A stretch of 22,631 nucleotides of DNA, from the NCBI GenBank assembly GCA_035620975.1, contig DASPFV010000306.1:1-22631 (forward strand). The letters run 5' to 3'. The position numbers were made by a program, and so were the translations under genes. Positions 1 through 7,800 of this stretch are shown here, one piece after another (position 1 is the stretch's first letter; each line of letters begins with the position of its first letter). Below the pieces are notes generated by a model, which was given only the letters and a program-made list of their open reading frames with translations, made no database searches and was not told the origin of the DNA. This DNA comes from DASPFV01 sp035620975 (GTDB lineage Bacteria > Acidobacteriota > Vicinamibacteria > Vicinamibacterales > 2-12-FULL-66-21).

Positions 1-45
1 CGTGGTCGTACGTCATTGCAAGACCTGACCCCCGTACCCTACCCC
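1..45. other. Low-complexity gene-end tract at window edge
   Basis: This short non-coding stretch lies downstream of the minus-strand gene ending at 46. It is C-rich on the plus strand, with degenerate short units (CCCGTACCCTACCCCCTACG around 31-50). The word TACGTCAT occurs at 9-16 and again at 62-69 inside the 3' end of the gene. It resembles a degenerate short-period tract and is cut by the window edge. No gene is visible. Confidence 0.35.
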
Positions 46-483
46 CTACGTACTCTTCTTATACGTCATCTTGCCGGCGCCACGGCCCCCGGTCCGTTCG
101 ATCGTCAGCACGCCCCCCTCGAGCGACCAGGTCTGCGTGCCAGTGCCATTCGGCGTCGTCGTCGAGATGACGATCTTGTTGCCGTCCCATTTCGCCGTGG
201 CGGTCGCTTCCATCTGTCCCATCGCGACCTTCGTCTCGCTGCCATCGAGCTTGTAGACGGTGGTGACCGCGCCGCCCCGGCCCTGCCGTTCCACCGACAG
301 CGTGTCCCCGCTGTGCTTCACGGTCAGCGGTCCGCTCATCATGCCACGGCCGCCGCCGCCCGCCGCCGCGTCCGGCGGAGGATCCGGCGTCCACGTGCCG
401 GAAAAGTCCGGCTTCTGCGCCCAGGCGATCGACGCGACCGCCAGGATAGCTGCGGCTATTACCCCGGTTCGTGCCCGCTTCAT
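46..483 (-). CDS. Small secreted protein of unknown function
   Basis: This 145-residue protein has an N-terminal signal peptide: basic MKRAR, a hydrophobic stretch at about 7-21, and probable cleavage after AWA. The mature part starts with a KPDFSGTW motif often seen at the start of small acidobacterial beta-rich secreted proteins. A Gly-rich linker (about 39-47) follows, then alternating beta-type segments with TLSVER, TKVAMG, NKIVIST and VLTIER. That pattern suggests a lipocalin-like or beta-sandwich fold, but this is inference from pattern and no family is recognised. The ATG at 483 is chosen because AAAGGAG lies 7 bases upstream and the signal peptide begins there; a longer in-frame reading to 738 has no such support. 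It lies downstream of the permease gene with a 119-base gap and a probable promoter of its own, so it may be transcribed separately from the efflux cluster. Confidence 0.8.
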   Translation of the reverse strand: MKRARTGVIAAAILAVASIAWAQKPDFSGTWTPDPPPDAAAGGGGRGMMSGPLTVKHSGDTLSVERQGRGGAVTTVYKLDGSETKVAMGQMEATATAKWDGNKIVISTTTPNGTGTQTWSLEGGVLTIERTGGRGAGKMTYKKST

Positions 484-531
484 GCGTATGCTCCTTTGAA
501 GGATGAGACTGACCGACATCCCGTCCGCGCG

Positions 532-537
532 AGTATA
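532..537 (-). promoter_or_regulatory. Possible -10 box for the small secreted protein
   Basis: TATACT is read on the minus strand, about 49 bases upstream of the ATG at 483, in otherwise GC-rich sequence. No convincing -35 hexamer is found 16-18 bases further upstream, so this is a weak promoter call based on the -10 alone. Confidence 0.35.
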
Positions 538-578
538 GCGCCGGCCCCGACCCCCTGCGGACGGCGCCAGCTGGTACG

Positions 579-596
579 GCCGGCGCAAAGGCCGGC
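579..596 (-). terminator. Hairpin after permease gene, terminator candidate
   Basis: GCCGGC at 579-584 and GCCGGC at 591-596 (a self-complementary word) can pair across a 6-base loop. The hairpin begins 6 bases past the permease stop. There is no U-tract, so termination here would be weak or Rho-assisted. Confidence 0.3.
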
Positions 597-602
597 GGTT
601 GA

Positions 603-1817
603 TCACTCGAACCGCAACGCCTCGATGGGATCCAGCCCCGATGCCTTGCGCGCCGGGTAGAACCCGAAGAACACGCCGGTGGCGGCGGCCACGCCGAACG
701 CCACGGCGATCCAGTCGGCGGGAATGGAGGTGGGCCACTGCGCGAATCGCTCGATCCCGATCGACAGCGCAAACCCCAGCCCGATGCCGATCAGCCCCCC
801 GAACAGGCTGATCACGACCGCCTCCACGAGGAACTGCAGCAGCACGTCGCGGCCGCGCGCGCCGATCGCCATGCGCAGCCCGATCTCGCGGGTGCGCTCG
901 GTCACGGACACCAGCATGATGTTCATGATGCCGATGCCGCCGACCACGAGCGAGACGCCGGCAATCGCGGCGAGGAGCACCGTCATCGTCCGCGTCGTCT
1001 CGGTCCGCACGCTGGCGATCTCGTCCTGCGTCCGCACGGTGAAGTCATCCGGCTCGCCGGGCGTCAGCTTGTGCCGCAGGCGCAGAACTTCGCCAATGGC
1101 CGCGGCGACCGGCGCGGTGTCGGCCGTCTCGGACGAGATGATGATGTTCTGGATGTGCTGGATCCCCTGCAGCTTCTTCTGGACGGTGGTGTAGGGGGTG
1201 AGCACCACGTCGTCCTGGTCCTGGCCGAAGGCGCCCTGTCCCTTTGCGGCCATGACACCGACGACCTTGAACGGCTGGTTGCGGACGCGGATCATCTGGC
1301 CGGTCGGATCGACGCCCGGCCCGAACAGCGTCTCGGACACCAGGGTGCCCAGGACCACGACCTTCGCAGCGGCGTTCACGTCCTGCTGAGTGAAATAGGC
1401 GCCGTACCTGGTGGGCCAGTTGCGGATCAGGGGGAAATCCACGCCGGTGCCCTCGATGCGTGTAGACCAGTTCTGGTTCCCCGCGATCACCTGGCCCCGC
1501 GAGTTCGCGCCAGGGGACACGTACTGAACACCCGGCACCGCGCGCAACGCCTCGGCATCCTCCGGCATCAGGGTGCTCGACATGCCCTGGCCCTGGCGGA
1601 CGCCACCCTGGGTGAAATTGCCGGCGTTGACGTTGATGACGTTGGTGCCCGCCGACTTGACCTGTTCCTCGATCGTCGCCTGGGCGCCGCGGCCGAGGGC
1701 GACCATCGTGATGACGGCACCCACGCCGATGATCATGCCGAGCATGGTCAGCGTCGTGCGCATCTTGTTGCGGTTGAGCGCCTTCAGCGCGATTCGCAGC
1801 GTCATCAGCAGAGACAT
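603..1817 (-). CDS. MacB-type ABC transporter permease (FtsX family)
   Basis: This 404-residue inner-membrane protein is the permease half of a MacB-like exporter. The usual MacB order is visible: a first transmembrane helix at about 21-45 (TLTMLGMIIGVGAVITMVAL), then a large periplasmic domain at about 46-275 (MacB_PCD). A C-terminal FtsX block follows, with three helices at about 283-305, 330-356 and 366-386. The IGLRMAIGARGRDVLLQFL segment is the conserved cytoplasmic coupling region that contacts the ATPase, and YPARKASGLDPIEALRFE is the typical family C terminus. Canonical MacB fuses ATPase and permease in one chain; here they are separate genes, with the ATPase encoded 50 bases upstream on the same strand. 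MacB systems act as mechanotransmitters with MacA and TolC, exporting substrates from the periplasm. Substrate is unknown (antibiotics, peptides or lipids are possible). Confidence 0.93.
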   Translation of the reverse strand: MSLLMTLRIALKALNRNKMRTTLTMLGMIIGVGAVITMVALGRGAQATIEEQVKSAGTNVINVNAGNFTQGGVRQGQGMSSTLMPEDAEALRAVPGVQYVSPGANSRGQVIAGNQNWSTRIEGTGVDFPLIRNWPTRYGAYFTQQDVNAAAKVVVLGTLVSETLFGPGVDPTGQMIRVRNQPFKVVGVMAAKGQGAFGQDQDDVVLTPYTTVQKKLQGIQHIQNIIISSETADTAPVAAAIGEVLRLRHKLTPGEPDDFTVRTQDEIASVRTETTRTMTVLLAAIAGVSLVVGGIGIMNIMLVSVTERTREIGLRMAIGARGRDVLLQFLVEAVVISLFGGLIGIGLGFALSIGIERFAQWPTSIPADWIAVAFGVAAATGVFFGFYPARKASGLDPIEALRFE

Positions 1818-1867
1818 GGCACTCGTGTCGGCCCCGTTTCCGGCCCGACCCTCACTCCCGACAATCC

Positions 1868-2677
1868 TCAGACCACGCCGCCGTGCTCGACCGGCGCCGG
1901 ATCGGCAGGTTCGTTCGAGTCGTCGACGTCCTCGGCCGGCGGCAGCGCCGCGAGCTCGGTCTCGGCGTTCCGGCGCCGCGTGATCTTCTGATCGACCTGG
2001 ATCTTCCCGTCCCTGAACCGCACGAGCCGCGTGCCGTACTCCGCGATGTCCATCTCGTGCGTGATGAGAACGATCGTGATCCCCTTCTCGATGTTCAGCC
2101 GCTGGAAGATACCCATGACCTCGATGCTCGTCCGGGTGTCGAGGTTGCCCGTCGGCTCGTCCGCCAGGATGATGGACGGTTCGTTGATCAGCGCGCGGGC
2201 GATGGCGACGCGCTGCTGCTGGCCGCCCGAGAGCTGGTTCGGATAGTGATGATAGCGATCGCCGAGGCCCACGGCCTTCAGCGCCTCCATGGCCCGGCGG
2301 TGCCGCTCGACGGCCTTCATGCGGCTGCCGCCGTTGTAGAGGAGCGGCAGCTCGACGTTGTCCAGGGCCGTGGTTCGCGACAGCAGGTTGAACCCCTGGA
2401 ACACGAACCCGATCTTCTTGTTGCGGACGGCCGCCAGCTCGTCCTTCGACATCCGGGAGACGTCCTTCCCGTCGAGGAAGTACTGGCCGCTCGTCGGGCG
2501 ATCCAGACAGCCGAGGATGTGCATCAGCGTCGACTTGCCCGACCCCGACGGCCCGGTCACCGCTACGAACTCTCCACGCTCCACGTCCATGTCCGCGCCT
2601 CGCAGCGCGCGGACGACCACCTCGCCGACGGTGTACGTCTTCACGAGGTCCCGGACGGAGATGACGGGTGTGGCCAT
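1868..2677 (-). CDS. MacB/LolD-type ABC transporter ATP-binding protein
   Basis: This 269-residue ATPase has all the nucleotide-binding motifs: Walker A GPSGSGKST (42-50), Q-loop Gln94, signature LSGGQQQ (149-155), Walker B ILADEP (170-175), D-loop NLD (178-180) and switch His207 (LITHEMD). The DEPTGNLD block and the short beta-rich N terminus place it in the MacB/LolD branch rather than among importers. The C terminus adds about 35 acidic, proline-rich residues (DVDDSNEPADPAPVEH), which is longer than usual for LolD. ATG 2677 is chosen because the family N terminus (ISVRDLVKTYTVGE) starts right after it; a CGGAG lies about 12 bases upstream, so the RBS is weak. It sits between the MacA-like adaptor and the permease gene and very likely powers that pair. 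Confidence 0.93.
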   Translation of the reverse strand: MATPVISVRDLVKTYTVGEVVVRALRGADMDVERGEFVAVTGPSGSGKSTLMHILGCLDRPTSGQYFLDGKDVSRMSKDELAAVRNKKIGFVFQGFNLLSRTTALDNVELPLLYNGGSRMKAVERHRRAMEALKAVGLGDRYHHYPNQLSGGQQQRVAIARALINEPSIILADEPTGNLDTRTSIEVMGIFQRLNIEKGITIVLITHEMDIAEYGTRLVRFRDGKIQVDQKITRRRNAETELAALPPAEDVDDSNEPADPAPVEHGGVV

Positions 2678-2737
2678 GTGCTCAGTCTGCTCCGAAATTC
2701 TTCTGAACCCCCGGCTCCCTGACGGCGGGAGCGACGA

Positions 2738-2759
2738 GACTCCGACAGCCGGCGGAGTC
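2738..2759 (-). other. Intercistronic stem-loop between adaptor and ATPase genes
   Basis: GACTCCG (2738-2744) and CGGAGTC (2753-2759) form a perfect 7-base stem with an 8-base loop. It lies in the 116-base gap between the MacA-like and ATPase genes. It could act as an mRNA processing or stability element, or as a partial terminator that adjusts pump stoichiometry. It has no U-tract. Confidence 0.4.
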
Positions 2760-2765
2760 CGGCCC

Positions 2766-2801
2766 CGGAACCCGGACGCGGAACCTAGAACCTCTAGAAC
2801 C
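2766..2801 (-). repeat. Degenerate short repeat overlapping the macA-like stop
   Basis: Read on the coding strand, GGTTCTAG occurs twice in near-tandem, followed by GGTTCCG-like units with a period of about 7-9. The first copy contains the TAG stop codon of the adaptor gene. This is one of three short-period gene-end tracts in the window. Confidence 0.45.
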
Positions 2802-4665
2802 CCCTGCCCCCCCGGCCGCCGCGCTGCGGGCCCATCAGCGGGTTCTGGGTCGGACCCTGCTGACCTCCCGTCCGCGTCGTGGGCTCGAGCCCGGTGACCA
2901 TGTTGACCACCACCTCCTGGTTGTCCTGGAGGTCGCCGTCGAGCAACTCGCTGTACGTGCCGTCGGTCACGCCCAGGCGGACGTTGATCGGCTTGAGCTG
3001 CCCGCCTATGTAGAGCCACACGCGGCCGCGCGATTCGGGCGGCGGCAGCGGCGCGAACAGCGAGTCGATCGTGGCGGCTCCGCTGGTGATGGTCGAGCCG
3101 GCGCTCACGCTGCCGACGATGCCGCGTGACGTGTCGCGGCCGGCCAGCGGCGCGCGTCCGGCGCCCTGTGTCGGCAGGCCGCCTTCGCGGCCGCCGGGGA
3201 TGCTCCCGCGGCTGAACTCTCCCGGCTGGCCACCCTGCGACTCGCGCTCGCGCATTCGCGCCTGGAACCGTTCCCGCTCTTCGGGCGACATCGCTGCCAT
3301 CCGCTCTTCCAGCCGCTTCCGGCGCTCCTCCGGCGACATGTTCGGATCGAAGCCGCCCCTGCCGCCGAATCCCCCGCCCCGGCCCCCGAAGCCGCCATTG
3401 CCAGGCGCAGCACCTTCGCCGCGATCTCCGCCGCCCCTGGCCTCGCCAGACTGGGGCTGAGGCCCGCTCTGCTGGCCCGCCTGCGCCCGCGGCTGCGAGG
3501 CGGGTTGCGACTGCGCTGCGGGGCCCGGTGACGACGGACCCGGCTGGGCACCGGGCTGAGGAGTGGCGGCTGCCACAGGGGCGTCGGGCTGCTGCCCCGC
3601 GCCGGGGGCGCCGTCGCGACCACGGCCACCGCGACCGCCCGCGCCAGCAAAACTCCCGCGCCCGCCGCGCAGAACCTCGGTCGGCACGTCCTGGTCGAGC
3701 GCCTGGAACATGAGCTCCGTCGGGCGGAAGCGCAGCGCCGCGGTCGGCACCCGCAAGACGTTGGTCCTCCGGGCGATTTCAATCTCGACCTGCGCCGTCA
3801 TCCCGGGCTTGAGCTTCAGCTGCTGGTTGGGCACGGCGATCACGGTGGAGTAGACGACGACGTTCTGCACGACCGTGGGCTGGAGCCGGACCTGCTCGAC
3901 CGTGCCGGTGAAGCGGTCGGTCGGGTAGGCGTCGACGCGAAACGTGACCGGCTGGTTCGGGCGCATGCGGCCGACGTCGGCTTCGTCGATGTTCGCGAGC
4001 ACCTGCATCTTCGTCAGGTCGGCGGCGATCTGGTACAGGACGGGGGCGTTCATGCTGGCGGCCACGGTCTGGCCAGGGTCGACGTTCCGCGAAATGACGA
4101 TCCCGTCGATGGGCGATCGGATCACGGTGTGCCCGAGGTTCACCTTCTCGGACTGGAGGTTCGCCTGCGCCTGCACGAGCGAAGCCTCCGACGACTTGAT
4201 CTGCGCCTCGGCCGAGCGGACGTTCACTTCGGCGGTCTCGAGCTCGGCTTTCGGAATCAGCTGACGTTCCCACATCTGCTGGGCCCGCTCGAGCTTCTGC
4301 TTCGTGTCCGCCAGGGCCACCTTGAGCCGTTCGAGATCGGCTTCGGCGCGGATGACGCTCGCGCTGTTCTGTGCGATACGCGTCTGGATCAGCGAGGGAT
4401 CCAGGCGCGCGATGACCTGATCCTTCCGCACGATGGAGTTGAAGTCGGCATACATGTCCTGCACCAGGCCGGACACCTGGGTCCCGACGTCGACCGTCGT
4501 GACGGCCTCGAGCGTGCCGGTGGCGGCCACCAGGTCCACGACGTCGCCGCGCGACACGGGCATGGTTGTGACCTGCGGCTCTGGCCGTCCCTTCCGCATG
4601 TAGTAGGCGCCGACGCCGGCGCCCACCGCCACGAGCACGAGCAGGATCGTGATGAGCTTTTTCAT
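2794..4665 (-). CDS. MacA-like periplasmic adaptor with large low-complexity insertion
   Basis: This 623-residue membrane-anchored adaptor has an uncleaved-type N-terminal helix (about 4-22), a barrel-sandwich/lipoyl half-motif (TVDVGTQVSGLV, 58-68), and a long alpha-helical hairpin (about 91-178, with RAQQMWERQLIPKAELETAE). The second lipoyl half (TVIRSPIDGIVISRNVDPGQTV, about 180-201) and a beta-barrel domain (about 210-320) follow. This is the MacA/HlyD architecture that bridges an inner-membrane pump and TolC. MacA proteins are usually about 370-390 residues. The excess is an insertion at about 335-545, rich in Gly, Arg, Pro and Gln, holding a charged helical segment with two MSPEER motifs (443-448 and 459-464). 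After it, the membrane-proximal strands resume (RVWLYIGGQLKPINVRLG). ATG 4665 gives the expected MKKLI anchor. It lies 27 bases after the RND gene and just upstream of the ABC genes, so MacB is the expected partner. Confidence 0.9.
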   Translation of the reverse strand: MKKLITILLVLVAVGAGVGAYYMRKGRPEPQVTTMPVSRGDVVDLVAATGTLEAVTTVDVGTQVSGLVQDMYADFNSIVRKDQVIARLDPSLIQTRIAQNSASVIRAEADLERLKVALADTKQKLERAQQMWERQLIPKAELETAEVNVRSAEAQIKSSEASLVQAQANLQSEKVNLGHTVIRSPIDGIVISRNVDPGQTVAASMNAPVLYQIAADLTKMQVLANIDEADVGRMRPNQPVTFRVDAYPTDRFTGTVEQVRLQPTVVQNVVVYSTVIAVPNQQLKLKPGMTAQVEIEIARRTNVLRVPTAALRFRPTELMFQALDQDVPTEVLRGGRGSFAGAGGRGGRGRDGAPGAGQQPDAPVAAATPQPGAQPGPSSPGPAAQSQPASQPRAQAGQQSGPQPQSGEARGGGDRGEGAAPGNGGFGGRGGGFGGRGGFDPNMSPEERRKRLEERMAAMSPEERERFQARMRERESQGGQPGEFSRGSIPGGREGGLPTQGAGRAPLAGRDTSRGIVGSVSAGSTITSGAATIDSLFAPLPPPESRGRVWLYIGGQLKPINVRLGVTDGTYSELLDGDLQDNQEVVVNMVTGLEPTTRTGGQQGPTQNPLMGPQRGGRGGRGF

Positions 4666-4692
4666 GTGCGAGTCTCGCCGGACGCTCCGGCG

Positions 4693-7600
4693 CTACGAAT
4701 GCGCCGGCTGCCCGGCACGGCGGAGGCCCTTCCAGCCCTCCTCGAAGAGCGTGTACACCACCGGCACGAAGACGAGCGTGATCAGCGTCGACGCAGTCAG
4801 GCCGCCGATCACGACGCGCGCCAGGGGCGCCTGCAGTTCAGCGCCCTCGCCGATGCCCAGCGACATGGGCACGAGGCCGAGGATCGTCGCCAGCGTCGTC
4901 ATCAGGATCGGCCGCAGCCTGGTCCGGCCCGCCGTCTCCACCGCCTCGCGCAGCGGCAGCCTGTCGCGGCGCCGGAGGACGTTGGTGTAATCCACCAGGA
5001 GGATGGCATTACTTACGACGATGCCGGCCAGCATGATTACCCCGATATAAGCCTGCAGGCTGAAGGTCGTGCCGGTCAGCTTCAGCGACAGGACGACGCC
5101 GATGGCGGCGAGCGGCACCGAGAACATGATGATGAAGGGATCCCGCAGGGACTCGTACTGCGAAGCCATCACGGCGTAGACTAGGATGATCGCGAGGATC
5201 AGCATCAGCCGCAGCTGCGAGAAGGCGCGTGCCTGCTCCTCGGCTTCCGCGCCGAAGCCCATCGAGAAGTGCTCCGGGACCTGGACCTCGGAGAGCCGCG
5301 CGTTGACCGCCGAGAGCGCTTCGCTCAGCGTGACTTCCGGCTCGGCGGTCACGCGCAGGATGCGCTCCTGGTTCTTGCGCTGGATCTCGGTGGGCCCGGC
5401 CTGGTTGCGGACCGTCATCAGGTTCTTGGCCTCGACGACCTGCCCCTGCGTCGTGCTCAGGAGGATGTCGCTGATGTCCTCGACGCGCCCGCGGTCCTCC
5501 TCGCGGAGACGGACGATGATCGGATACTCGTTTCCGGCCTCGCGGAAGAACGCAGCCTGCGTCCCGCCGACGTTCGTGCGGATCGAGTTGGCGACGCCGG
5601 TGACCGAGAGGCCCAGCAGGGCCGCCTTGGGCCGATCCACCTGGATCGCCAGCTCCGGCCGGCCGTCGTCACGTCCCACGCGCGCGTTGCGCACCTCGGG
5701 CACCTTGTCCATGACCGACTTGGCGTTCTGGGCGACCCGCTGCGACGTGAGCAGGTCGTCGCCGCGGATTTCCAGCGCGATGCGCGAGTCACCCGAGCCG
5801 AACAGCCGGTTCTGCTGCCGGTTCCCGCCGGACGCGCGCGTCTGGATGATCACGCCAGGGATGATCCCGGCGAGCTGCCGGTTCAGATCGCGAGCGATCT
5901 GATCGCTCGATCGCTCGCGCTCGTCCTTGGGCACGAGCCGGAGCGTCATGTTCACGCGGCTGGCCGTGCCGCCCATGAAGCCGCCCCCGCCCGCCTGGGT
6001 GATGACCTCCGCCGCCTCCGACACGTACTCCTTCCCGAGACCCTCCAGCCGGATGGCGACTTCCTCGGCCCGCTGGGCGCGCGTGCCCACGGGCAGTTCC
6101 GCGGTGACCTGCACCTCGCCCTCGTCGGCCTCGGGCATCAGCTCGAAGCCGATCGTCGGGAGGATCAGCACGGCGGCCACGGTCAGCGCGCTGCCGAGCC
6201 CCAGCACCGTCGGTCGATGGTGCAGCGCCAGATGGATGAACGACTTGTACCTGTCGTCCATTCTCTCGAGGAAGCTCTCGCTCATGCCGTACAGCCGGCC
6301 CACGACGCCGCGCCGCTCGTGCGCCGGAGGCGGCAGCCTCAACAGGCGCGAGCAGAGCACGGGCACGATCGTGACGGCCACGAAGAGCGACATCGTGAGC
6401 GAGAACATGACCACGACCGACAGCTGCTTGAACATGATGCTCGACACGCCGGTCAGGAACAGGAGCGGCACGAACACGGCGATGTGCGTCAGCGTCGACG
6501 CCAGGATGGCGGACCAGACCTCCTCGCTGCCGAAGATGGCAGCCTCCATGCGGCTCTTCCCGTGCTCCATGTGGCGGAACGTGTTCTCGAGCACGACGAT
6601 CGAGGCGTCGACGATCATGCCGATGCCCAGCGCGAGGCCCCCGAAGGTCATCGTGTTCAGTGTGTACCCGTTGAAGTAGAGCAGCGCGAACGTGCCGATC
6701 ACCGAGATGGGAATCGATGTGAAGATGATGAAGGTCGCCCGCAGGTCGCGCAGGAACAGGAAGATGATCGCCATGACCAGGACCCCGCCGAGAAGGGCGT
6801 GCTCCTTCACGGAGTCGATCGAGCGCTTGATGAAGATGGAACTGTCGTCGAGCACCATCAGCGCGACGCCCGGGACTTCCCGGTTGATCCGCTCGACCTC
6901 GGCCCGCACCGCGTCGGCGATCTGGACGGTGTTGGTCCCCGACTGCTTGGTGATCCGGAGACGCACGCCGGGCTTGCCGTTGATGCGGGTGAACGAGCGG
7001 AAGTCCTCGGTCGAGTCGGACACCTCCGCGATGTCACGCATGTAGACGGGCACGCCCTGGCGCGTCATGACGACCAGGTTGCGGATCTCGTCGAGGCTCT
7101 CGAACTGCCCCTGGCTGCGCACCAGGAACGTGCGGTCCCCTTCGTCGATCTCGCCGAGCGGAATGTTCTGGTTCTCGGTGCGGAGCAGGTTGACGACGCG
7201 ATCGACGGGCAGGTCGAGCGCGCGGATCTTCTCCTTCGACAGCAGCACGTGGATCTGCCGGCGCAACCCGCCGTCGACGGTGACCGCCGCGACGCCCGGC
7301 ACGCGCTCGAGCCGCTGGGAGAGGTCGTGCTCGGCGATTTCGCGCAGCCGAACGCGGTCGTAGTCCCCCTCGACGCCCACGCCCATGATCGGAAAGGCCG
7401 TCGAGTCGAACTTGAACATGATCGGCGGCTCGGCCTCCACCGGCAGCCGGCCCCGCGTGCGATCGAGCCGGTTACGGACATCGTCGGCTGCCTCGTTGAG
7501 ATCGGTGCCCCACGCGAAGTTGAGCGTGACGCGGCTCGACCCTTCGGACGAGGTCGACTCGAGGCGCTCGAGCCCCGCCACGGCGCTCAGCGCCTGCTCG

Positions 7601-7800
7601 AGCGGGCGCGTCACGAGCTCCTCCATCTCGAGCGGGCCCACCCCCGGATACCCGACCCTGACCGTGATGCTCGGGAACGAGATGTCGGGCATCAGATCCA
7701 CGGGAAGGCGGGCCAGGGACAGCGCGCCGATCAGGATGATCACGCCCGAGAGCATGAACATCGTGACGGGCCGTTCGATTGCCAACCGAGGAATGCTCAT
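4693..7800 (-). CDS. RND-family efflux pump (AcrB/HAE1-like)
   Basis: This 1035-residue inner-membrane pump has the full two-lobe RND layout. A first helix lies at about 10-30, followed by a periplasmic porter domain, helices TM2-6 at about 335-490, a linker, TM7 near 535, a second porter domain, and TM8-12 at about 860-1025. The N terminus MSIPRLAIERPVTMFML and the GYPGVGPLEMEELVTRPLEQAL segment are typical of HAE-type drug/amphiphile pumps rather than metal pumps. RND pumps exchange protons for substrate as trimers and dock an adaptor and TolC. The TM4 motif reads GMIVDASIVVLEN: Asp398 is kept (equivalent to AcrB Asp407), but the second Asp is Ala399. TM10 reads VVSNAILLVDY, with Ser930 where AcrB has Lys940. 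The start overlaps the upstream adaptor stop as ATGA, so translation of the two is coupled. Substrate cannot be read from sequence. Confidence 0.95.
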   Translation of the reverse strand: MSIPRLAIERPVTMFMLSGVIILIGALSLARLPVDLMPDISFPSITVRVGYPGVGPLEMEELVTRPLEQALSAVAGLERLESTSSEGSSRVTLNFAWGTDLNEAADDVRNRLDRTRGRLPVEAEPPIMFKFDSTAFPIMGVGVEGDYDRVRLREIAEHDLSQRLERVPGVAAVTVDGGLRRQIHVLLSKEKIRALDLPVDRVVNLLRTENQNIPLGEIDEGDRTFLVRSQGQFESLDEIRNLVVMTRQGVPVYMRDIAEVSDSTEDFRSFTRINGKPGVRLRITKQSGTNTVQIADAVRAEVERINREVPGVALMVLDDSSIFIKRSIDSVKEHALLGGVLVMAIIFLFLRDLRATFIIFTSIPISVIGTFALLYFNGYTLNTMTFGGLALGIGMIVDASIVVLENTFRHMEHGKSRMEAAIFGSEEVWSAILASTLTHIAVFVPLLFLTGVSSIMFKQLSVVVMFSLTMSLFVAVTIVPVLCSRLLRLPPPAHERRGVVGRLYGMSESFLERMDDRYKSFIHLALHHRPTVLGLGSALTVAAVLILPTIGFELMPEADEGEVQVTAELPVGTRAQRAEEVAIRLEGLGKEYVSEAAEVITQAGGGGFMGGTASRVNMTLRLVPKDERERSSDQIARDLNRQLAGIIPGVIIQTRASGGNRQQNRLFGSGDSRIALEIRGDDLLTSQRVAQNAKSVMDKVPEVRNARVGRDDGRPELAIQVDRPKAALLGLSVTGVANSIRTNVGGTQAAFFREAGNEYPIIVRLREEDRGRVEDISDILLSTTQGQVVEAKNLMTVRNQAGPTEIQRKNQERILRVTAEPEVTLSEALSAVNARLSEVQVPEHFSMGFGAEAEEQARAFSQLRLMLILAIILVYAVMASQYESLRDPFIIMFSVPLAAIGVVLSLKLTGTTFSLQAYIGVIMLAGIVVSNAILLVDYTNVLRRRDRLPLREAVETAGRTRLRPILMTTLATILGLVPMSLGIGEGAELQAPLARVVIGGLTASTLITLVFVPVVYTLFEEGWKGLRRAGQPAHS

